Source of the DNA: JAJPXC01 sp964517875
GTDB taxonomy: Bacteria; Bacteroidota; Bacteroidia; Bacteroidales; Muribaculaceae
Direction: 5' to 3'
Length of the DNA stretch: 32,868 nucleotides
NCBI GenBank assembly: GCA_964517875.1
Contig: CAZFEU010000023.1
Location: forward strand, 1-32,868
Shown: one piece after another, positions 16,722 through 25,212 of the stretch
How the letters are laid out: each line of letters starts with the position of its first letter
Position numbering within the stretch: position 1 is the first letter of the stretch
Translations under genes and position numbers: made by a program
The notes under the pieces: generated by a model
What the model was told of the DNA's origin: nothing
The model's database searches: none
Seen by the model: only the letters and a program-made list of their open reading frames with translations

Positions 16722-16752
16722 TTGGTCTTTAACAACCTATTTATTAACTTTG
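16722..16752 (+). promoter_or_regulatory. Promoter for sppA and the downstream genes
   Basis: TTG (16722-16724), a 20-base spacer and TAACTTTG (16745-16752) match the Bacteroidota -33/-7 pattern very well. The start would be near 16759, giving a leader of about 84 bases to the ATG at 16843. That supports 16843 over the upstream frame opening at 16771. The remaining gap (16672-16842) holds AT-rich sequence and nothing else I can name. Confidence 0.6.
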
Positions 16753-16842
16753 TAACGTCAAGCCGAAGATGTGCCCGGCAACCGACTAACGACGCACAAC
16801 ACCTTGACAATCAACGCTATTAATTACCGCTCGATAATAGTT

Positions 16843-18615
16843 ATGCTTAAACGTTTCTTCATATCCTTCGCAAGCTGCATGGCAGCAATCTGGCTGTCGG
16901 CGCTTTTGGCTGTCATTCTGTTCCTTGTTTTTATAGCCTCTGTGCTGGCCAAATATGGCGACACTGATGCCAAATTGGTAGACCACACAGTGCTGGTAGT
17001 TGACCTGTCAGGCTCAATCGACGAACGCCCCGGCAAGCCCACATTCACCGACCTGATCGCAAGCGGAGAAGTGGAGATGACTCAAGGTCTTAACCAGATT
17101 GTGGCTGCTATCGACGCCGCTGCCGATGACCCGCAGATTGACGGAATCTACCTTAAAGTGGGTGGATCAACCGCAGGTATCGCTTCACGAATGGCTATAG
17201 TCGACGCTCTCAACCGCTTCAAAAGCAGCAAAAAGTTCATCAACGCCTACGGCGACTATTACGATCAAGGCGACTATATAATCGCCACCGCCGCCGACAA
17301 GATTTACGTAAACCCGCAGGGCCTGGTGAGCGTGGGTGGACTATCGGCCACAACCCCATTTTTCAAGGGGTTGCTCGATAAGGTAGGCGTAGAAATGCAA
17401 GTGTTTAAGGTGGGCACATATAAAAGCGCAGTCGAGCCTTTCCTACTCACAGAAATGAGCGAGGCCAGCCGCGAGCAACAGCAAAGTTACCTTGATGCCA
17501 TATGGAGCTCACTGACGACTCAAATGAGTGAAGCACGCGGCGTCACTGTTGACGACGTGCAGATGTGGGCCGACAGCATCTGTACGACCTGGGATACCGA
17601 CCGTTTGATCGCCAACCATATAGTTGACGGTGCTATCTACGAGCATGAAATGGACGCCCTGATAGCCAAGCAGATTGGCAAAGACGACCCAAAGGATGTA
17701 AACTACCTCTCAACCTCTCAATACTGCACACTTAAGGATATCACCAATAAAGTGCTCCCCGACAACAATAAAGGTGATAAGATAGCCGTGCTCTTTGCCG
17801 TGGGCGACATCACCGACAAGACCGGCGACGGTATCGTTGGGGCAGAGATGCTTCCTGTAATCAACGACATCATCGACGATGAAGATGTAAAGGGGCTGGT
17901 GCTCCGCGTCAATTCAGGCGGAGGTAGCGCTTTTGCCTCAGAGCAGATATGGGAGGCTCTCGAGCGCTTCAAGGCCACCGGCCGTCCATTCTACGTGTCG
18001 ATGGGCGACGTTGCCGCCTCGGGTGGCTACTACATATCCTGTGGAGCCGACAAGATTTACGCACAGCCGCAGACACTCACCGGCTCGATCGGTATATTCG
18101 GAATGGTACCATGCGCCAAAGAGCTGCTCAATGACAAGCTCGGTATCACCACCTCGACCGTATCGACCAACGGCGCTCCGATGAATCTGTTCGAACCCCT
18201 GACACCCGCACAAAGCAGCGCCATGCAACGCCGCATCAACCAAGGTTATGACACATTCCTGAGCCGCGTGGCCAAGGGGCGCAACAAGACCACAGAAGAA
18301 ATCAACACAATAGCTCAAGGCCGAGTATGGTCGGGTGAGCAGGCCCTCGAGATAGGCCTGGTCGACGAGATGGGCACCCTATATAAAGCCATCAATGACA
18401 TGAAAGCCGACAACAAGCTGCGCGGATGCGATGTAGTGGAATATCCTACAGAGAACAATACCCTGCTCCAGTCGGTTATCGAGATGCAAAAGCGCTCGCA
18501 AGCCAAGGCTCTCGATGAGCATCTTGGTGAAGCCGCCCCGCTCTACCGCACAGTCGACCGTATCACCAACCTTGAGCCTGTGCAATGCCGTATGGAGCAA
18601 GTGATACTGCGTTAG
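16843..18615 (+). CDS. sppA: Signal peptide peptidase SppA, long (67K) type
   Basis: 590 residues from the ATG at 16843. An N-terminal membrane anchor (about 10-38) is followed by two S49 peptidase repeats, the arrangement of the long Escherichia coli-type SppA. The Ser-Lys dyad is intact: K194 in GTYKSAVEPF from the first repeat and S393 in GDVAASGGYY from the second. The SGGGSAFASE and TGSIGIFG motifs are also present. SppA degrades cleaved signal peptides in the inner membrane. The gene lies 23 bp before lpxK and is preceded by a strong promoter. Confidence 0.93.
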   Translation: MLKRFFISFASCMAAIWLSALLAVILFLVFIASVLAKYGDTDAKLVDHTVLVVDLSGSIDERPGKPTFTDLIASGEVEMTQGLNQIVAAIDAAADDPQIDGIYLKVGGSTAGIASRMAIVDALNRFKSSKKFINAYGDYYDQGDYIIATAADKIYVNPQGLVSVGGLSATTPFFKGLLDKVGVEMQVFKVGTYKSAVEPFLLTEMSEASREQQQSYLDAIWSSLTTQMSEARGVTVDDVQMWADSICTTWDTDRLIANHIVDGAIYEHEMDALIAKQIGKDDPKDVNYLSTSQYCTLKDITNKVLPDNNKGDKIAVLFAVGDITDKTGDGIVGAEMLPVINDIIDDEDVKGLVLRVNSGGGSAFASEQIWEALERFKATGRPFYVSMGDVAASGGYYISCGADKIYAQPQTLTGSIGIFGMVPCAKELLNDKLGITTSTVSTNGAPMNLFEPLTPAQSSAMQRRINQGYDTFLSRVAKGRNKTTEEINTIAQGRVWSGEQALEIGLVDEMGTLYKAINDMKADNKLRGCDVVEYPTENNTLLQSVIEMQKRSQAKALDEHLGEAAPLYRTVDRITNLEPVQCRMEQVILR

Positions 18616-18638
18616 TAACAACTACCCATCCCACCGCA

Positions 18639-19727
18639 ATGACTGGAAGAAAATTATATGAGAACATCGTGCTGATGCCGTTGAGCAAAATCTACGGCAC
18701 GGGCGTGGCTTTGCGCAACCTCTTATTCAAATGCGGGGTGCTTCGCCAACGCGAGTTTGACATACCTGTAGTGGTGGTTGGAAACATCGCCGCCGGAGGC
18801 ACCGGCAAAACCCCTCACACCGAATATGTGATTGATGCGCTACGCTATCGCTACCACATTGGTGTGGTGAGCAGGGGCTACAAACGCAAGACCCACGGAT
18901 TTGTGCTCGCGTCGAAGCGCTCAACTCCGCTTGACATCGGCGATGAGCCATACCAGATGTATCAGAAATTTGGCGACCTGGTGCGCATCGCAGTGTGCGA
19001 AGACCGTTGCCAAGCCATCGACGAGCTACTCAAAATTGACCCATCCATCAATCTAATAGTGCTCGATGACGCCTTCCAGCATCGCTATGTCAAGCCTACG
19101 GTTTCGGTAGTTCTCACTGAGTTCAGCCGTCCGTTCTTCTTCGATAAGCTCTTACCACTCGGACGCTTACGCGAGTCACCCAAGGCAATTGACCGTGCCG
19201 ATATGGTGGTGGTGACCAAGTGCCCTAACGACGTAAAGCCAATCGAATATCGCATATTCACAAAGAACCTCGGGTTATTTCCGTGCCAGAACCTCTACTT
19301 CTCACGCTACAACTACGGCGGATTGGTGCCTCTCTTTCCCGACCAGTCGACCTATACCCCTTATATCGATATGATGACCGAGGATGATACGATTCTCGCT
19401 CTGTGCGGCATCGGCAATCCCAAGCCGTTTTTCAATCATTTAAAAAACGGCAAAGCCCACGTAAAGAGCATAATCTTCCCCGACCATCACAACTTTTCGC
19501 GCCGCGACATCGACAACATAACCAAGCGCTTCAACGAGCTCTCGGGCCAAAACAAATATATCATAACCACCGAGAAAGATGCAGTAAGGCTTTCCAACAA
19601 CCCATATTTTCCCCACGCTCTTAAGCCCTACATCTTCTATCTGCCCGTGATGGTGTCGTTCGACAAGGCCACATCCTCGACCTTCGCCGACGATCTGGTG
19701 AAGCTGATACGACAATCAGGGTTATAA
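18639..19727 (+). CDS. lpxK: Tetraacyldisaccharide 4'-kinase (lipid A)
   Basis: 362 residues from the ATG at 18639; the frame is open back to 18585 inside sppA, but this start lies after the sppA stop and gives the usual N-terminus. LpxK adds the 4' phosphate to the lipid A precursor at the inner membrane. The P-loop is unmistakable, VVGNIAAGGTGKTPHTEY (G48-T58), followed by VVSRGYKRKTHGF, DEPYQMYQKFGD and LDDAFQHRYVKP. The N-terminal hydrophobic stretch IVLMPLSKIYGTGVALRN serves as membrane contact. It sits in the sppA-lpxK-PNP-thiL order that I recall from other Bacteroidales. Confidence 0.94.
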   Translation: MTGRKLYENIVLMPLSKIYGTGVALRNLLFKCGVLRQREFDIPVVVVGNIAAGGTGKTPHTEYVIDALRYRYHIGVVSRGYKRKTHGFVLASKRSTPLDIGDEPYQMYQKFGDLVRIAVCEDRCQAIDELLKIDPSINLIVLDDAFQHRYVKPTVSVVLTEFSRPFFFDKLLPLGRLRESPKAIDRADMVVVTKCPNDVKPIEYRIFTKNLGLFPCQNLYFSRYNYGGLVPLFPDQSTYTPYIDMMTEDDTILALCGIGNPKPFFNHLKNGKAHVKSIIFPDHHNFSRRDIDNITKRFNELSGQNKYIITTEKDAVRLSNNPYFPHALKPYIFYLPVMVSFDKATSSTFADDLVKLIRQSGL

Positions 19728-19736
19728 ACCCTTGAT
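19715..19736 (+). terminator. Hairpin overlapping the lpxK stop codon
   Basis: AGGGTT (19718-19723) and AACCCT (19727-19732) form a perfect 6 bp stem with an ATA loop. Three further outer pairs form if one base is bulged (ATC with GAT). The TAA stop of lpxK (19725-19727) is in the loop and stem. No T-run follows, so it is at best a weak terminator or an mRNA-stability hairpin. Confidence 0.3.
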
Positions 19737-19784
19737 CAAATTAATACGTTATTACTTGTGTTAACCATAAATTGAAATACACGT

Positions 19785-20597
19785 ATGTTAGAAAAAATCC
19801 ATGAAACTGCCGACTACATCCGCTCAAAAGTCGACACAATTCCCGAAACAGCCATTATTCTTGGCACCGGTCTCGGTGCGCTCGTTGACCATATCGACGA
19901 CAAAAAGTATATACCTTACAAAGAAATCCCCAACTTCCCGGTTTCTACCGTAGAAGGGCATAGCGGCAACCTCATCTTCGGCCGTCTTGGCGATAAACCT
20001 GTCATGGCAATGCAGGGCCGATTCCACTACTATGAGGGTTATGACATGAAGCAAGTCACATTCCCGGTGCGTGTCATGAAAGCCCTGGGAGTTAAAACAC
20101 TCTTTGTAAGCAATGCCGCAGGCGGCATGAACCGTGATTTCCGCGTGGGCGACATTATGGTAATCACCGACCATATCAACCTCTTCCCCGAGAATCCCCT
20201 ACGCGGCAAGAATTACAATGAGCTCGGCCCACGTTTCCCCGCTATGACCGAGCCATACTCTCACCGACTGATCCGCCTGGCCGACGGCATCGCGGCCGAT
20301 AAGGGCATACGCCTCATGCATGGAGTATACGTCGGCACCCCCGGCCCCACATTTGAGACACCTGCTGAGTACGAGTACTTCCGCATCATTGGCGGCGACG
20401 CTGTGGGCATGTCAACAGTGCCCGAGGTCATAGTAGCCCGTCACGGCGACATGGAGGTGTTCGGTGTATCGGTAATCACCGACCTTGGTGGCAAGGATAT
20501 CACCGAAGTACCCACCCATGAGGAGGTACAGCGCGCCGCCGAAGCCGCTCAGCCCCGAATGATGGAGATAATGAAAGACCTGGTGGCGAAAGCCTGA
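19785..20597 (+). CDS. Purine nucleoside phosphorylase (trimeric, type I)
   Basis: 270 residues, the normal length for trimeric PNP. It splits purine nucleosides with phosphate for salvage. Motifs: GTGLGALVDHI (phosphate loop), VEGHSGNLIFG, MQGRFHYYEGYDM, VSNAAGGMN, GPTFETPAEYEYF (purine/ribose contact Glu) and VGMSTVPEVIVARH. At the position of the purine-selecting Asn of mammalian PNP the sequence reads VITDLGG, with Asp at residue 233. The gene lies 57 bp after lpxK and 64 bp before thiL. Gene symbols vary (punA, deoD-like), so I leave it blank. Confidence 0.92.
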   Translation: MLEKIHETADYIRSKVDTIPETAIILGTGLGALVDHIDDKKYIPYKEIPNFPVSTVEGHSGNLIFGRLGDKPVMAMQGRFHYYEGYDMKQVTFPVRVMKALGVKTLFVSNAAGGMNRDFRVGDIMVITDHINLFPENPLRGKNYNELGPRFPAMTEPYSHRLIRLADGIAADKGIRLMHGVYVGTPGPTFETPAEYEYFRIIGGDAVGMSTVPEVIVARHGDMEVFGVSVITDLGGKDITEVPTHEEVQRAAEAAQPRMMEIMKDLVAKA

Positions 20598-20621
20598 CAA
20601 AATACAACAACACGAACTCAT

Positions 20622-20644
20622 AGGGACGCACATGGTGCGTCCCT
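20622..20644. repeat. Perfect GC-rich palindrome between PNP gene and thiL
   Basis: AGGGACGCAC, loop ATG, GTGCGTCCCT: a perfect 10 bp inverted repeat with a three-base loop. It would form a very stable RNA hairpin after the PNP stop. No T-run follows (TATAAC). It may be a terminator or mRNA-stabilising hairpin, or one copy of a dispersed palindromic element. Only one copy is seen in this window. Confidence 0.6.
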
Positions 20645-20661
20645 TATAACACTTAAAACAT

Positions 20662-21696
20662 ATGTCAACCGAGATTTCTCAACTGGGCGAATTTGGTCTT
20701 ATTGACCGCCTTACCCAAGGTATAGAAAAAACCAACGACTCAACGCTGCGCGGTGTAGGCGACGATGCCGCCGTGATGAGCTACCGCGACACTGATGTGC
20801 TCGTGAGCACCGATATGCTCATTGAAGGCGTTCACTTCGACCTTACCTATGTTCCGCTTAAGCATTTGGGATACAAGGCCGCGGTGGTCAATTTCAGCGA
20901 CATATACGCCATGAACGGCACCCCTCGCCAGCTTGTGGTTTCGCTCGGCATATCGTCACGGTTCACCGTAGAGCATATTGAGGAGCTATACGCCGGTCTA
21001 AGACTGGCGTGCCAAATATATGGCGTAGATCTTGTGGGAGGCGACACCACGGGTTCACGCTCTGGGCTGGTGATCTCGGCCACATGTATAGGCGATGCCA
21101 ATGCACAGCAAGTAGTGTATCGCGACGGTGCCAAAGATACCGACCTGATATGCGTAAGCGGTGACCTCGGGGCAGCATACATGGGGCTCCAACTGCTTGA
21201 ACGAGAGAAAGTGGCATCGGCCGGACAGAAAGACTTCCAACCCGACTTTGCCGGCAAGGAGTACCTTATAGAACGTCAGCTCAAGCCCGAAGCACGCCGC
21301 GACATCATCAAAGAGCTCCACGAGGCGGGCATACAACCCACATCGATGATTGATGTGAGTGATGGTCTGTCGTCAGAACTTCTACACATATGTAAATCCA
21401 GCCATACCGGTTGCCGTGTTTACGAGGATCGCATACCCATAGACTATCAGACAGCAATCATGGCTGAAGAGCTCAACATGAATCTTGTCACCGCCGCTCT
21501 AAACGGCGGAGAGGATTACGAACTACTTTTCACCGTACCCCTTGCCGATCACGACCGCGTGTCAAAACTTTCCGGTGTAAAGGTTATCGGGCATATCACT
21601 AAGGAAGATCTCGGATGCGCCCTTGTGACCCGCGACGGCGCCGAAATACCCTTACGCGCCCAAGGATTCAACCACATGCCCAGCGAAGCTAAATGA
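20662..21696 (+). CDS. thiL: Thiamine-monophosphate kinase
   Basis: 344 residues. ThiL phosphorylates thiamine monophosphate to the active cofactor thiamine pyrophosphate. Visible landmarks: LGEFGLIDRLTQGI, GDDAAVM (metal-binding Asp pair), STDMLIEGVHFD, AAVVNFSDIYAMNGTP, VGGDTTGSRSGLVIS, MIDVSDGLSSEL and NGGEDYELLFTVP. The length is normal and all key segments are intact. It is the last gene of the sppA-lpxK-PNP-thiL run. I see no TPP riboswitch before it; the upstream gap holds only the palindrome. Confidence 0.95.
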   Translation: MSTEISQLGEFGLIDRLTQGIEKTNDSTLRGVGDDAAVMSYRDTDVLVSTDMLIEGVHFDLTYVPLKHLGYKAAVVNFSDIYAMNGTPRQLVVSLGISSRFTVEHIEELYAGLRLACQIYGVDLVGGDTTGSRSGLVISATCIGDANAQQVVYRDGAKDTDLICVSGDLGAAYMGLQLLEREKVASAGQKDFQPDFAGKEYLIERQLKPEARRDIIKELHEAGIQPTSMIDVSDGLSSELLHICKSSHTGCRVYEDRIPIDYQTAIMAEELNMNLVTAALNGGEDYELLFTVPLADHDRVSKLSGVKVIGHITKEDLGCALVTRDGAEIPLRAQGFNHMPSEAK

Positions 21697-21702
21697 GGCA
21701 CA

Positions 21703-21724
21703 ATCCCACCCCCGGGGTTAGGAT
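21703..21724 (+). terminator. Imperfect hairpin after thiL
   Basis: ATCC/GGAT outer arms (21703-21706 with 21721-21724) and ACCC/GGGT inner arms (21708-21711 with 21715-21718) form an 8 bp stem with a small internal mismatch. It lies 7 bases after the thiL stop. It is followed by ATTTCG rather than a T-run, so termination is possible but not certain. Confidence 0.35.
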
Positions 21725-21741
21725 ATTTCGGGGAAATGACG

Positions 21742-21749
21742 TAAATTTG
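21742..21749 (+). promoter_or_regulatory. Candidate -7 element for nusB operon
   Basis: TAAATTTG matches TAnnTTTG, 20 bases before the ATG at 21770. At -33 the sequence is TTA (21718-21720) at 21-base spacing, one base off TTG. The leader would be very short, about 14 bases. Confidence 0.42.
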
Positions 21750-21769
21750 TCGCAAAATTTTGTAGAGAC

Positions 21770-23209
21770 ATGATTAATCGCGTACTTATTAGAATAAAGG
21801 TGGTCCAGATGCTTTACTCATATCTGTTGACCCGCAGTGAGTTTAAACTTGAACCTGCGCCCGAGACTACGTCACGCGAACGTAGACATGCCTACCAGCT
21901 CTACATTGACCTATTGCTGCTCATTGCTGAACTCGGTGGATACAATGTGAAAGCCGGAGCAACGCCACAGGATCACCCCCTTTACCGCCTCCTTGATCGC
22001 AACCCCCTGGCTACCAGTAAGCTCGCCGCAGCCTTGGCAAGCGACAATGAGATACGCGACATTATCATGCGCGGCACTGCCACCGTAGACCAGCTTGATC
22101 CCATAGTGTTACGGCTTCACCAGGCTATCGTGGGCTCCCAGATATTCCAGGAGTACCACCGCAAACGCAAACCTACACTCGAGGACGAGGTGAATCTTTG
22201 GAACGTTCTGCTTCGCACAGTCATTGCCAAGGAGCCACTGCTGCTTGAAGCACTTAAGCGCAATCCCGACTTCACCACATCGTCGTTCAACCGTGCGCTG
22301 CAATGGGTGGAAGATACCGTGGCAAGCTATAACGACAATCGCGCATCGCTGATTAATGCACGCACTTCGCTCGAAACATCACTCGACAAAGCTTACGAGC
22401 TATACCACGGCCTGCTGATGCTACCGGCCGCCATCACACGTGAGGAGGAGATACGTCTTGACGACGCAAAGCACAAATTCCTCCCGTCGCCCGAGGATCT
22501 GAACCCCAATATGCGATTTGTAGACAACGCTTATGTGAAGGCCATCACTACCAATCCCGACATGGAAGCTTACCTCAAGTCCAACCCACTGGACTGGGAG
22601 TCGGATTATTACCTCGTAAAGGACCTACTAAAGCAGGTGCGTGACAGTGACATATACGCCAAGTATATGGCCGCACCGACCACCGACCGTGAATCCGACT
22701 GCGAATTCTGGCGCCAGGTGATGAAGAATATCATATTTCCAAGCGACGCACTGGCCGAGTCACTTGAGAATCAGTCGGTATTCTGGAATGATGACTTGGG
22801 AATAATGAGTACATTCGTACTCAAAACAATCAAGCAATTTGGCACAGCCGCTGATGTCGATACAGTGAAGCTACTCCCAATGTTCAAGGATGACGAGGAC
22901 CGTCGCTTCGGTCCCGAGCTATTTATGCACGTTGTCAACAACCGCGACCTTTACCGCGAATACATCGACCGATTTATCAACCGCGACCAATGGGAGACTG
23001 AGCGCATCGCTCTGATGGACATTGTGGTGCTGATGACTGCCATCGCTGAAATGCTCCACTTCCCATCGATACCGCTTCCGGTCACTATCAACGAGTATAT
23101 CGAAATTGCCAAGGGGTATTCATCGCCCAAGAGCGGCCAATTTATAAATGGTATGCTCTACTCCCTCTCCAATTATCTGCGTGAACAAGGGCAACTACAC
23201 AAGAGTTAA
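21770..23209 (+). CDS. nusB: NusB family antitermination factor, enlarged by an internal duplication
   Basis: 479 residues. The start MINRVLIRIKVVQMLYSY and the C-terminal NusB core (WETERIALMDIVVLMTAIAE, then INEYIEIAKGYSSPKSGQFING) are typical of Bacteroidota NusB, which I recall as about 310 residues; Escherichia coli NusB is about 140. The extra length looks like a second copy of the N-terminal helical domain. HAYQLYIDLLLL (40-51) parallels KAYELYHGLLML (207-218), and the paired tryptophans W144 (LWNVLLRTVI) and W314 (FWRQVMKNII) lie 102 and 105 residues after the conserved Tyr. It should act in rRNA antitermination with NusE/S10. yajC follows after 40 bp. The family is sure; the effect of the duplication is unknown. 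Confidence 0.9.
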   Translation: MINRVLIRIKVVQMLYSYLLTRSEFKLEPAPETTSRERRHAYQLYIDLLLLIAELGGYNVKAGATPQDHPLYRLLDRNPLATSKLAAALASDNEIRDIIMRGTATVDQLDPIVLRLHQAIVGSQIFQEYHRKRKPTLEDEVNLWNVLLRTVIAKEPLLLEALKRNPDFTTSSFNRALQWVEDTVASYNDNRASLINARTSLETSLDKAYELYHGLLMLPAAITREEEIRLDDAKHKFLPSPEDLNPNMRFVDNAYVKAITTNPDMEAYLKSNPLDWESDYYLVKDLLKQVRDSDIYAKYMAAPTTDRESDCEFWRQVMKNIIFPSDALAESLENQSVFWNDDLGIMSTFVLKTIKQFGTAADVDTVKLLPMFKDDEDRRFGPELFMHVVNNRDLYREYIDRFINRDQWETERIALMDIVVLMTAIAEMLHFPSIPLPVTINEYIEIAKGYSSPKSGQFINGMLYSLSNYLREQGQLHKS

Positions 23210-23249
23210 CAAAACGAAATTTTAAAAAACCTATTTTTACCATAAAATT

Positions 23250-23582
23250 ATGATCAACAACCTTATTTTGCTCGAAGATCAAGCCGGCGGTATGTCGTCA
23301 ATATTGATGATTGTGGCTTTGATAGCCATTTTCTACTTCATGATGATTCGTCCGCAGCAGAAACAACAGAAGAAGATACGCCAATTCCGCGAAGGTCTCA
23401 AAGAGGGTGATCGCGTAATCACCGCCGGCGGTATTCATGGGAAGATTGTGGGCGTACGCGACGACTCGTTTATGATTGACATGGGCAACAACGTAAAGGT
23501 ACGCATCGACAAAAATTCGGTATACCCCTCGGCTTCCGACGCACAAAGCGATGTAACCGCCCAGAACACCAAGAAAGACTAA
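23250..23582 (+). CDS. yajC: Preprotein translocase accessory subunit YajC
   Basis: 110 residues. One transmembrane helix (about 17-33, SSILMIVALIAIFYFMMIRP) is followed by the hallmark RPQQKQQKK basic stretch and the small beta domain containing GDRVITAGGIHGKIVGV. YajC binds SecDF at the inner membrane. The length is typical. It sits between nusB and the YbbR-domain gene (13 bp downstream), an order I recall in other Bacteroidales. Confidence 0.95.
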   Translation: MINNLILLEDQAGGMSSILMIVALIAIFYFMMIRPQQKQQKKIRQFREGLKEGDRVITAGGIHGKIVGVRDDSFMIDMGNNVKVRIDKNSVYPSASDAQSDVTAQNTKKD

Positions 23583-23595
23583 CCCTGCCAGCTCC

Positions 23596-24609
23596 ATGGT
23601 GTCGCTGAAAGCAATACGGAGATGGATTGTGAAGCGCATGAGCACCGAAAACGGGAAGAATCTTCTTGTTTTCATGGTGTTTATATGCATTTCAGCCATC
23701 TTTTGGCTTGTGCTGACACTCAACGATGAGTATCAACGCGACATCACAATTCCTGTAGAAATCACCAATGTGCCCGACTCGGTGATGCTGCTCAGCCCAC
23801 CCCCTCGAACGATCAACGTGAGCGTGCGCGACAGGGGTAACGTGTTGGCTAAATTCCAGTGGGGTGAAATACCAGCAATAAAGATAAACTATCACGACTT
23901 TATCGCCGACAACAACAAATTGGTGGTGAGTCAAGGACAAATCAGCAATATCCTTCATGGATACTTTGGCCCCAACTCCCACATACTCAGCACCAAGCCC
24001 GATTCCATAGCGCTCACCTATACTACACGCCCGGGTGAAACCATCAAGGTTAACATCGCCGACAACGTCGAGGCAACCGTGGCCCCGGGCTATGTCATTA
24101 CCCATCAGCCCTATTGCATCCCCGACTCGGTGACGCTTTACTCGGTCGAATCAGTAGCAGGCAAGATCAAGTCAGTGAATATCGAGAATCTTTCATTCAC
24201 TAATCTCACCGACTCCATTGCCATCAAAGCCACAGTCATTACGCCCGATGGCATGAGGGCAGTGCCCGATGCAGTGAAGCTGATAGTACCCGTAGAGCGG
24301 CTTGAGCGCAGAACCCGCACAGTTCCCGTCTCGGTAAACAATGCTCCAAGAGGGCAAAACGTCACCGTCACCCCCAACGAGGTAATGGTAGTGTATCTCG
24401 TGCCTGCAAGCCTTTGCGAAAAAGATAATTATCCAATATATGTCACAGCCGACTATCAGCAGCGCGATACTGAGACAGACGCAGCAAAGATGCCATTAGC
24501 TATATCTCAATTGCCCGACTTTTATACCGCACCACAGATATTCAGGGTCGATATTCCCGATGTGAGAATAGATTCAATAGAATATGTGCTCCAGGACATC
24601 GAACCATAA
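23596..24609 (+). CDS. YbbR-like domain membrane protein
   Basis: 337 residues. One N-terminal transmembrane helix (about 22-40, LLVFMVFICISAIFWLVLTL) is followed by repeated YbbR beta modules outside the membrane. These are marked by patterns such as ITIPVEITNVPDSVML, INVSVRDRGNVL, PDSVTLYSVESVAGKIKSV and RTVPVSVNN. In Firmicutes the YbbR protein CdaR regulates the diadenylate cyclase CdaA; in Bacteroidota the function is not settled and no cdaA is in the window. It overlaps coaE by 26 bp. The start at 23596 keeps it 13 bp from yajC; M15 (KRMSTENGK) could also serve. Confidence 0.85.
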   Translation: MVSLKAIRRWIVKRMSTENGKNLLVFMVFICISAIFWLVLTLNDEYQRDITIPVEITNVPDSVMLLSPPPRTINVSVRDRGNVLAKFQWGEIPAIKINYHDFIADNNKLVVSQGQISNILHGYFGPNSHILSTKPDSIALTYTTRPGETIKVNIADNVEATVAPGYVITHQPYCIPDSVTLYSVESVAGKIKSVNIENLSFTNLTDSIAIKATVITPDGMRAVPDAVKLIVPVERLERRTRTVPVSVNNAPRGQNVTVTPNEVMVVYLVPASLCEKDNYPIYVTADYQQRDTETDAAKMPLAISQLPDFYTAPQIFRVDIPDVRIDSIEYVLQDIEP

Positions 24610-25201
24610 CCACCCCATCATCATCGCCATAACCGGCGGCATTGGATGCGGCAAGTCAGTGGTCTCTGAGATACTGCGCAAGATGGGACATCTTGTTTAC
24701 GACTGCGACAGCCGTGCCAAAGTGCTTATGGATAATCCCGAAATAATAATTGAAATCGCTTCCCAGATAAGCACGAAAGTAGTCACTCCGCAAGGCCAAC
24801 TTTCACGCTCATTGCTCGGTGAGATTGTTTTTTCCAATCCTCATCAGCTTCAAAAGCTCAATCACATAGTGCATCACCATGTACGCAATGATATAAAAAA
24901 GTGGATTGTGGAGCACAATGATCGCACTGCCCTATGGATTGAAACAGCAATTTTATATCAGAGCGGGCTCGACAAGATGGTCGACAGGATATGGGAAGTT
25001 ACAGCCCCTACCCCACTACGCGTCCGGCGAGTGATGAAACGCAACTCAATGTCGCGCACACAAGTGCAAAATCGCATCGACGCACAAAACCTAACTCCCC
25101 ACAACACCGACAACCACATTATGATAGTGAATGACGGGGTGAAACCGCTACTGCCACAAATCGAATCACTTATTGCCTACACTAATCTACAATCACTATA
25201 A
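24584..25201 (+). CDS. coaE: Dephospho-CoA kinase
   Basis: 205 residues. CoaE phosphorylates dephospho-CoA in the last step of CoA synthesis. The P-loop is ITGGIGCGKS (G18-S25), followed by the CD motif region LVYDCDSRAK and a C-terminal segment with RRVMKRNSMSRTQVQNRI, the lid and Arg-rich region of the family. The start ATG lies 26 bp inside the YbbR gene. The first 11 residues are an unusual polar stretch (MCSRTSNHNHP) before the core, because no other in-frame ATG lies before the P-loop. The HAD gene follows after 11 bp. Confidence 0.92.
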   Translation: MCSRTSNHNHPIIIAITGGIGCGKSVVSEILRKMGHLVYDCDSRAKVLMDNPEIIIEIASQISTKVVTPQGQLSRSLLGEIVFSNPHQLQKLNHIVHHHVRNDIKKWIVEHNDRTALWIETAILYQSGLDKMVDRIWEVTAPTPLRVRRVMKRNSMSRTQVQNRIDAQNLTPHNTDNHIMIVNDGVKPLLPQIESLIAYTNLQSL

Positions 25202-25212
25202 CATCTATCACA

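Noticed and set aside
20598..20661. TPP riboswitch before thiL
   Set aside because: The 64 bp gap is too short and contains only a palindrome; no conserved TPP aptamer core (such as CTGAGA) is present.
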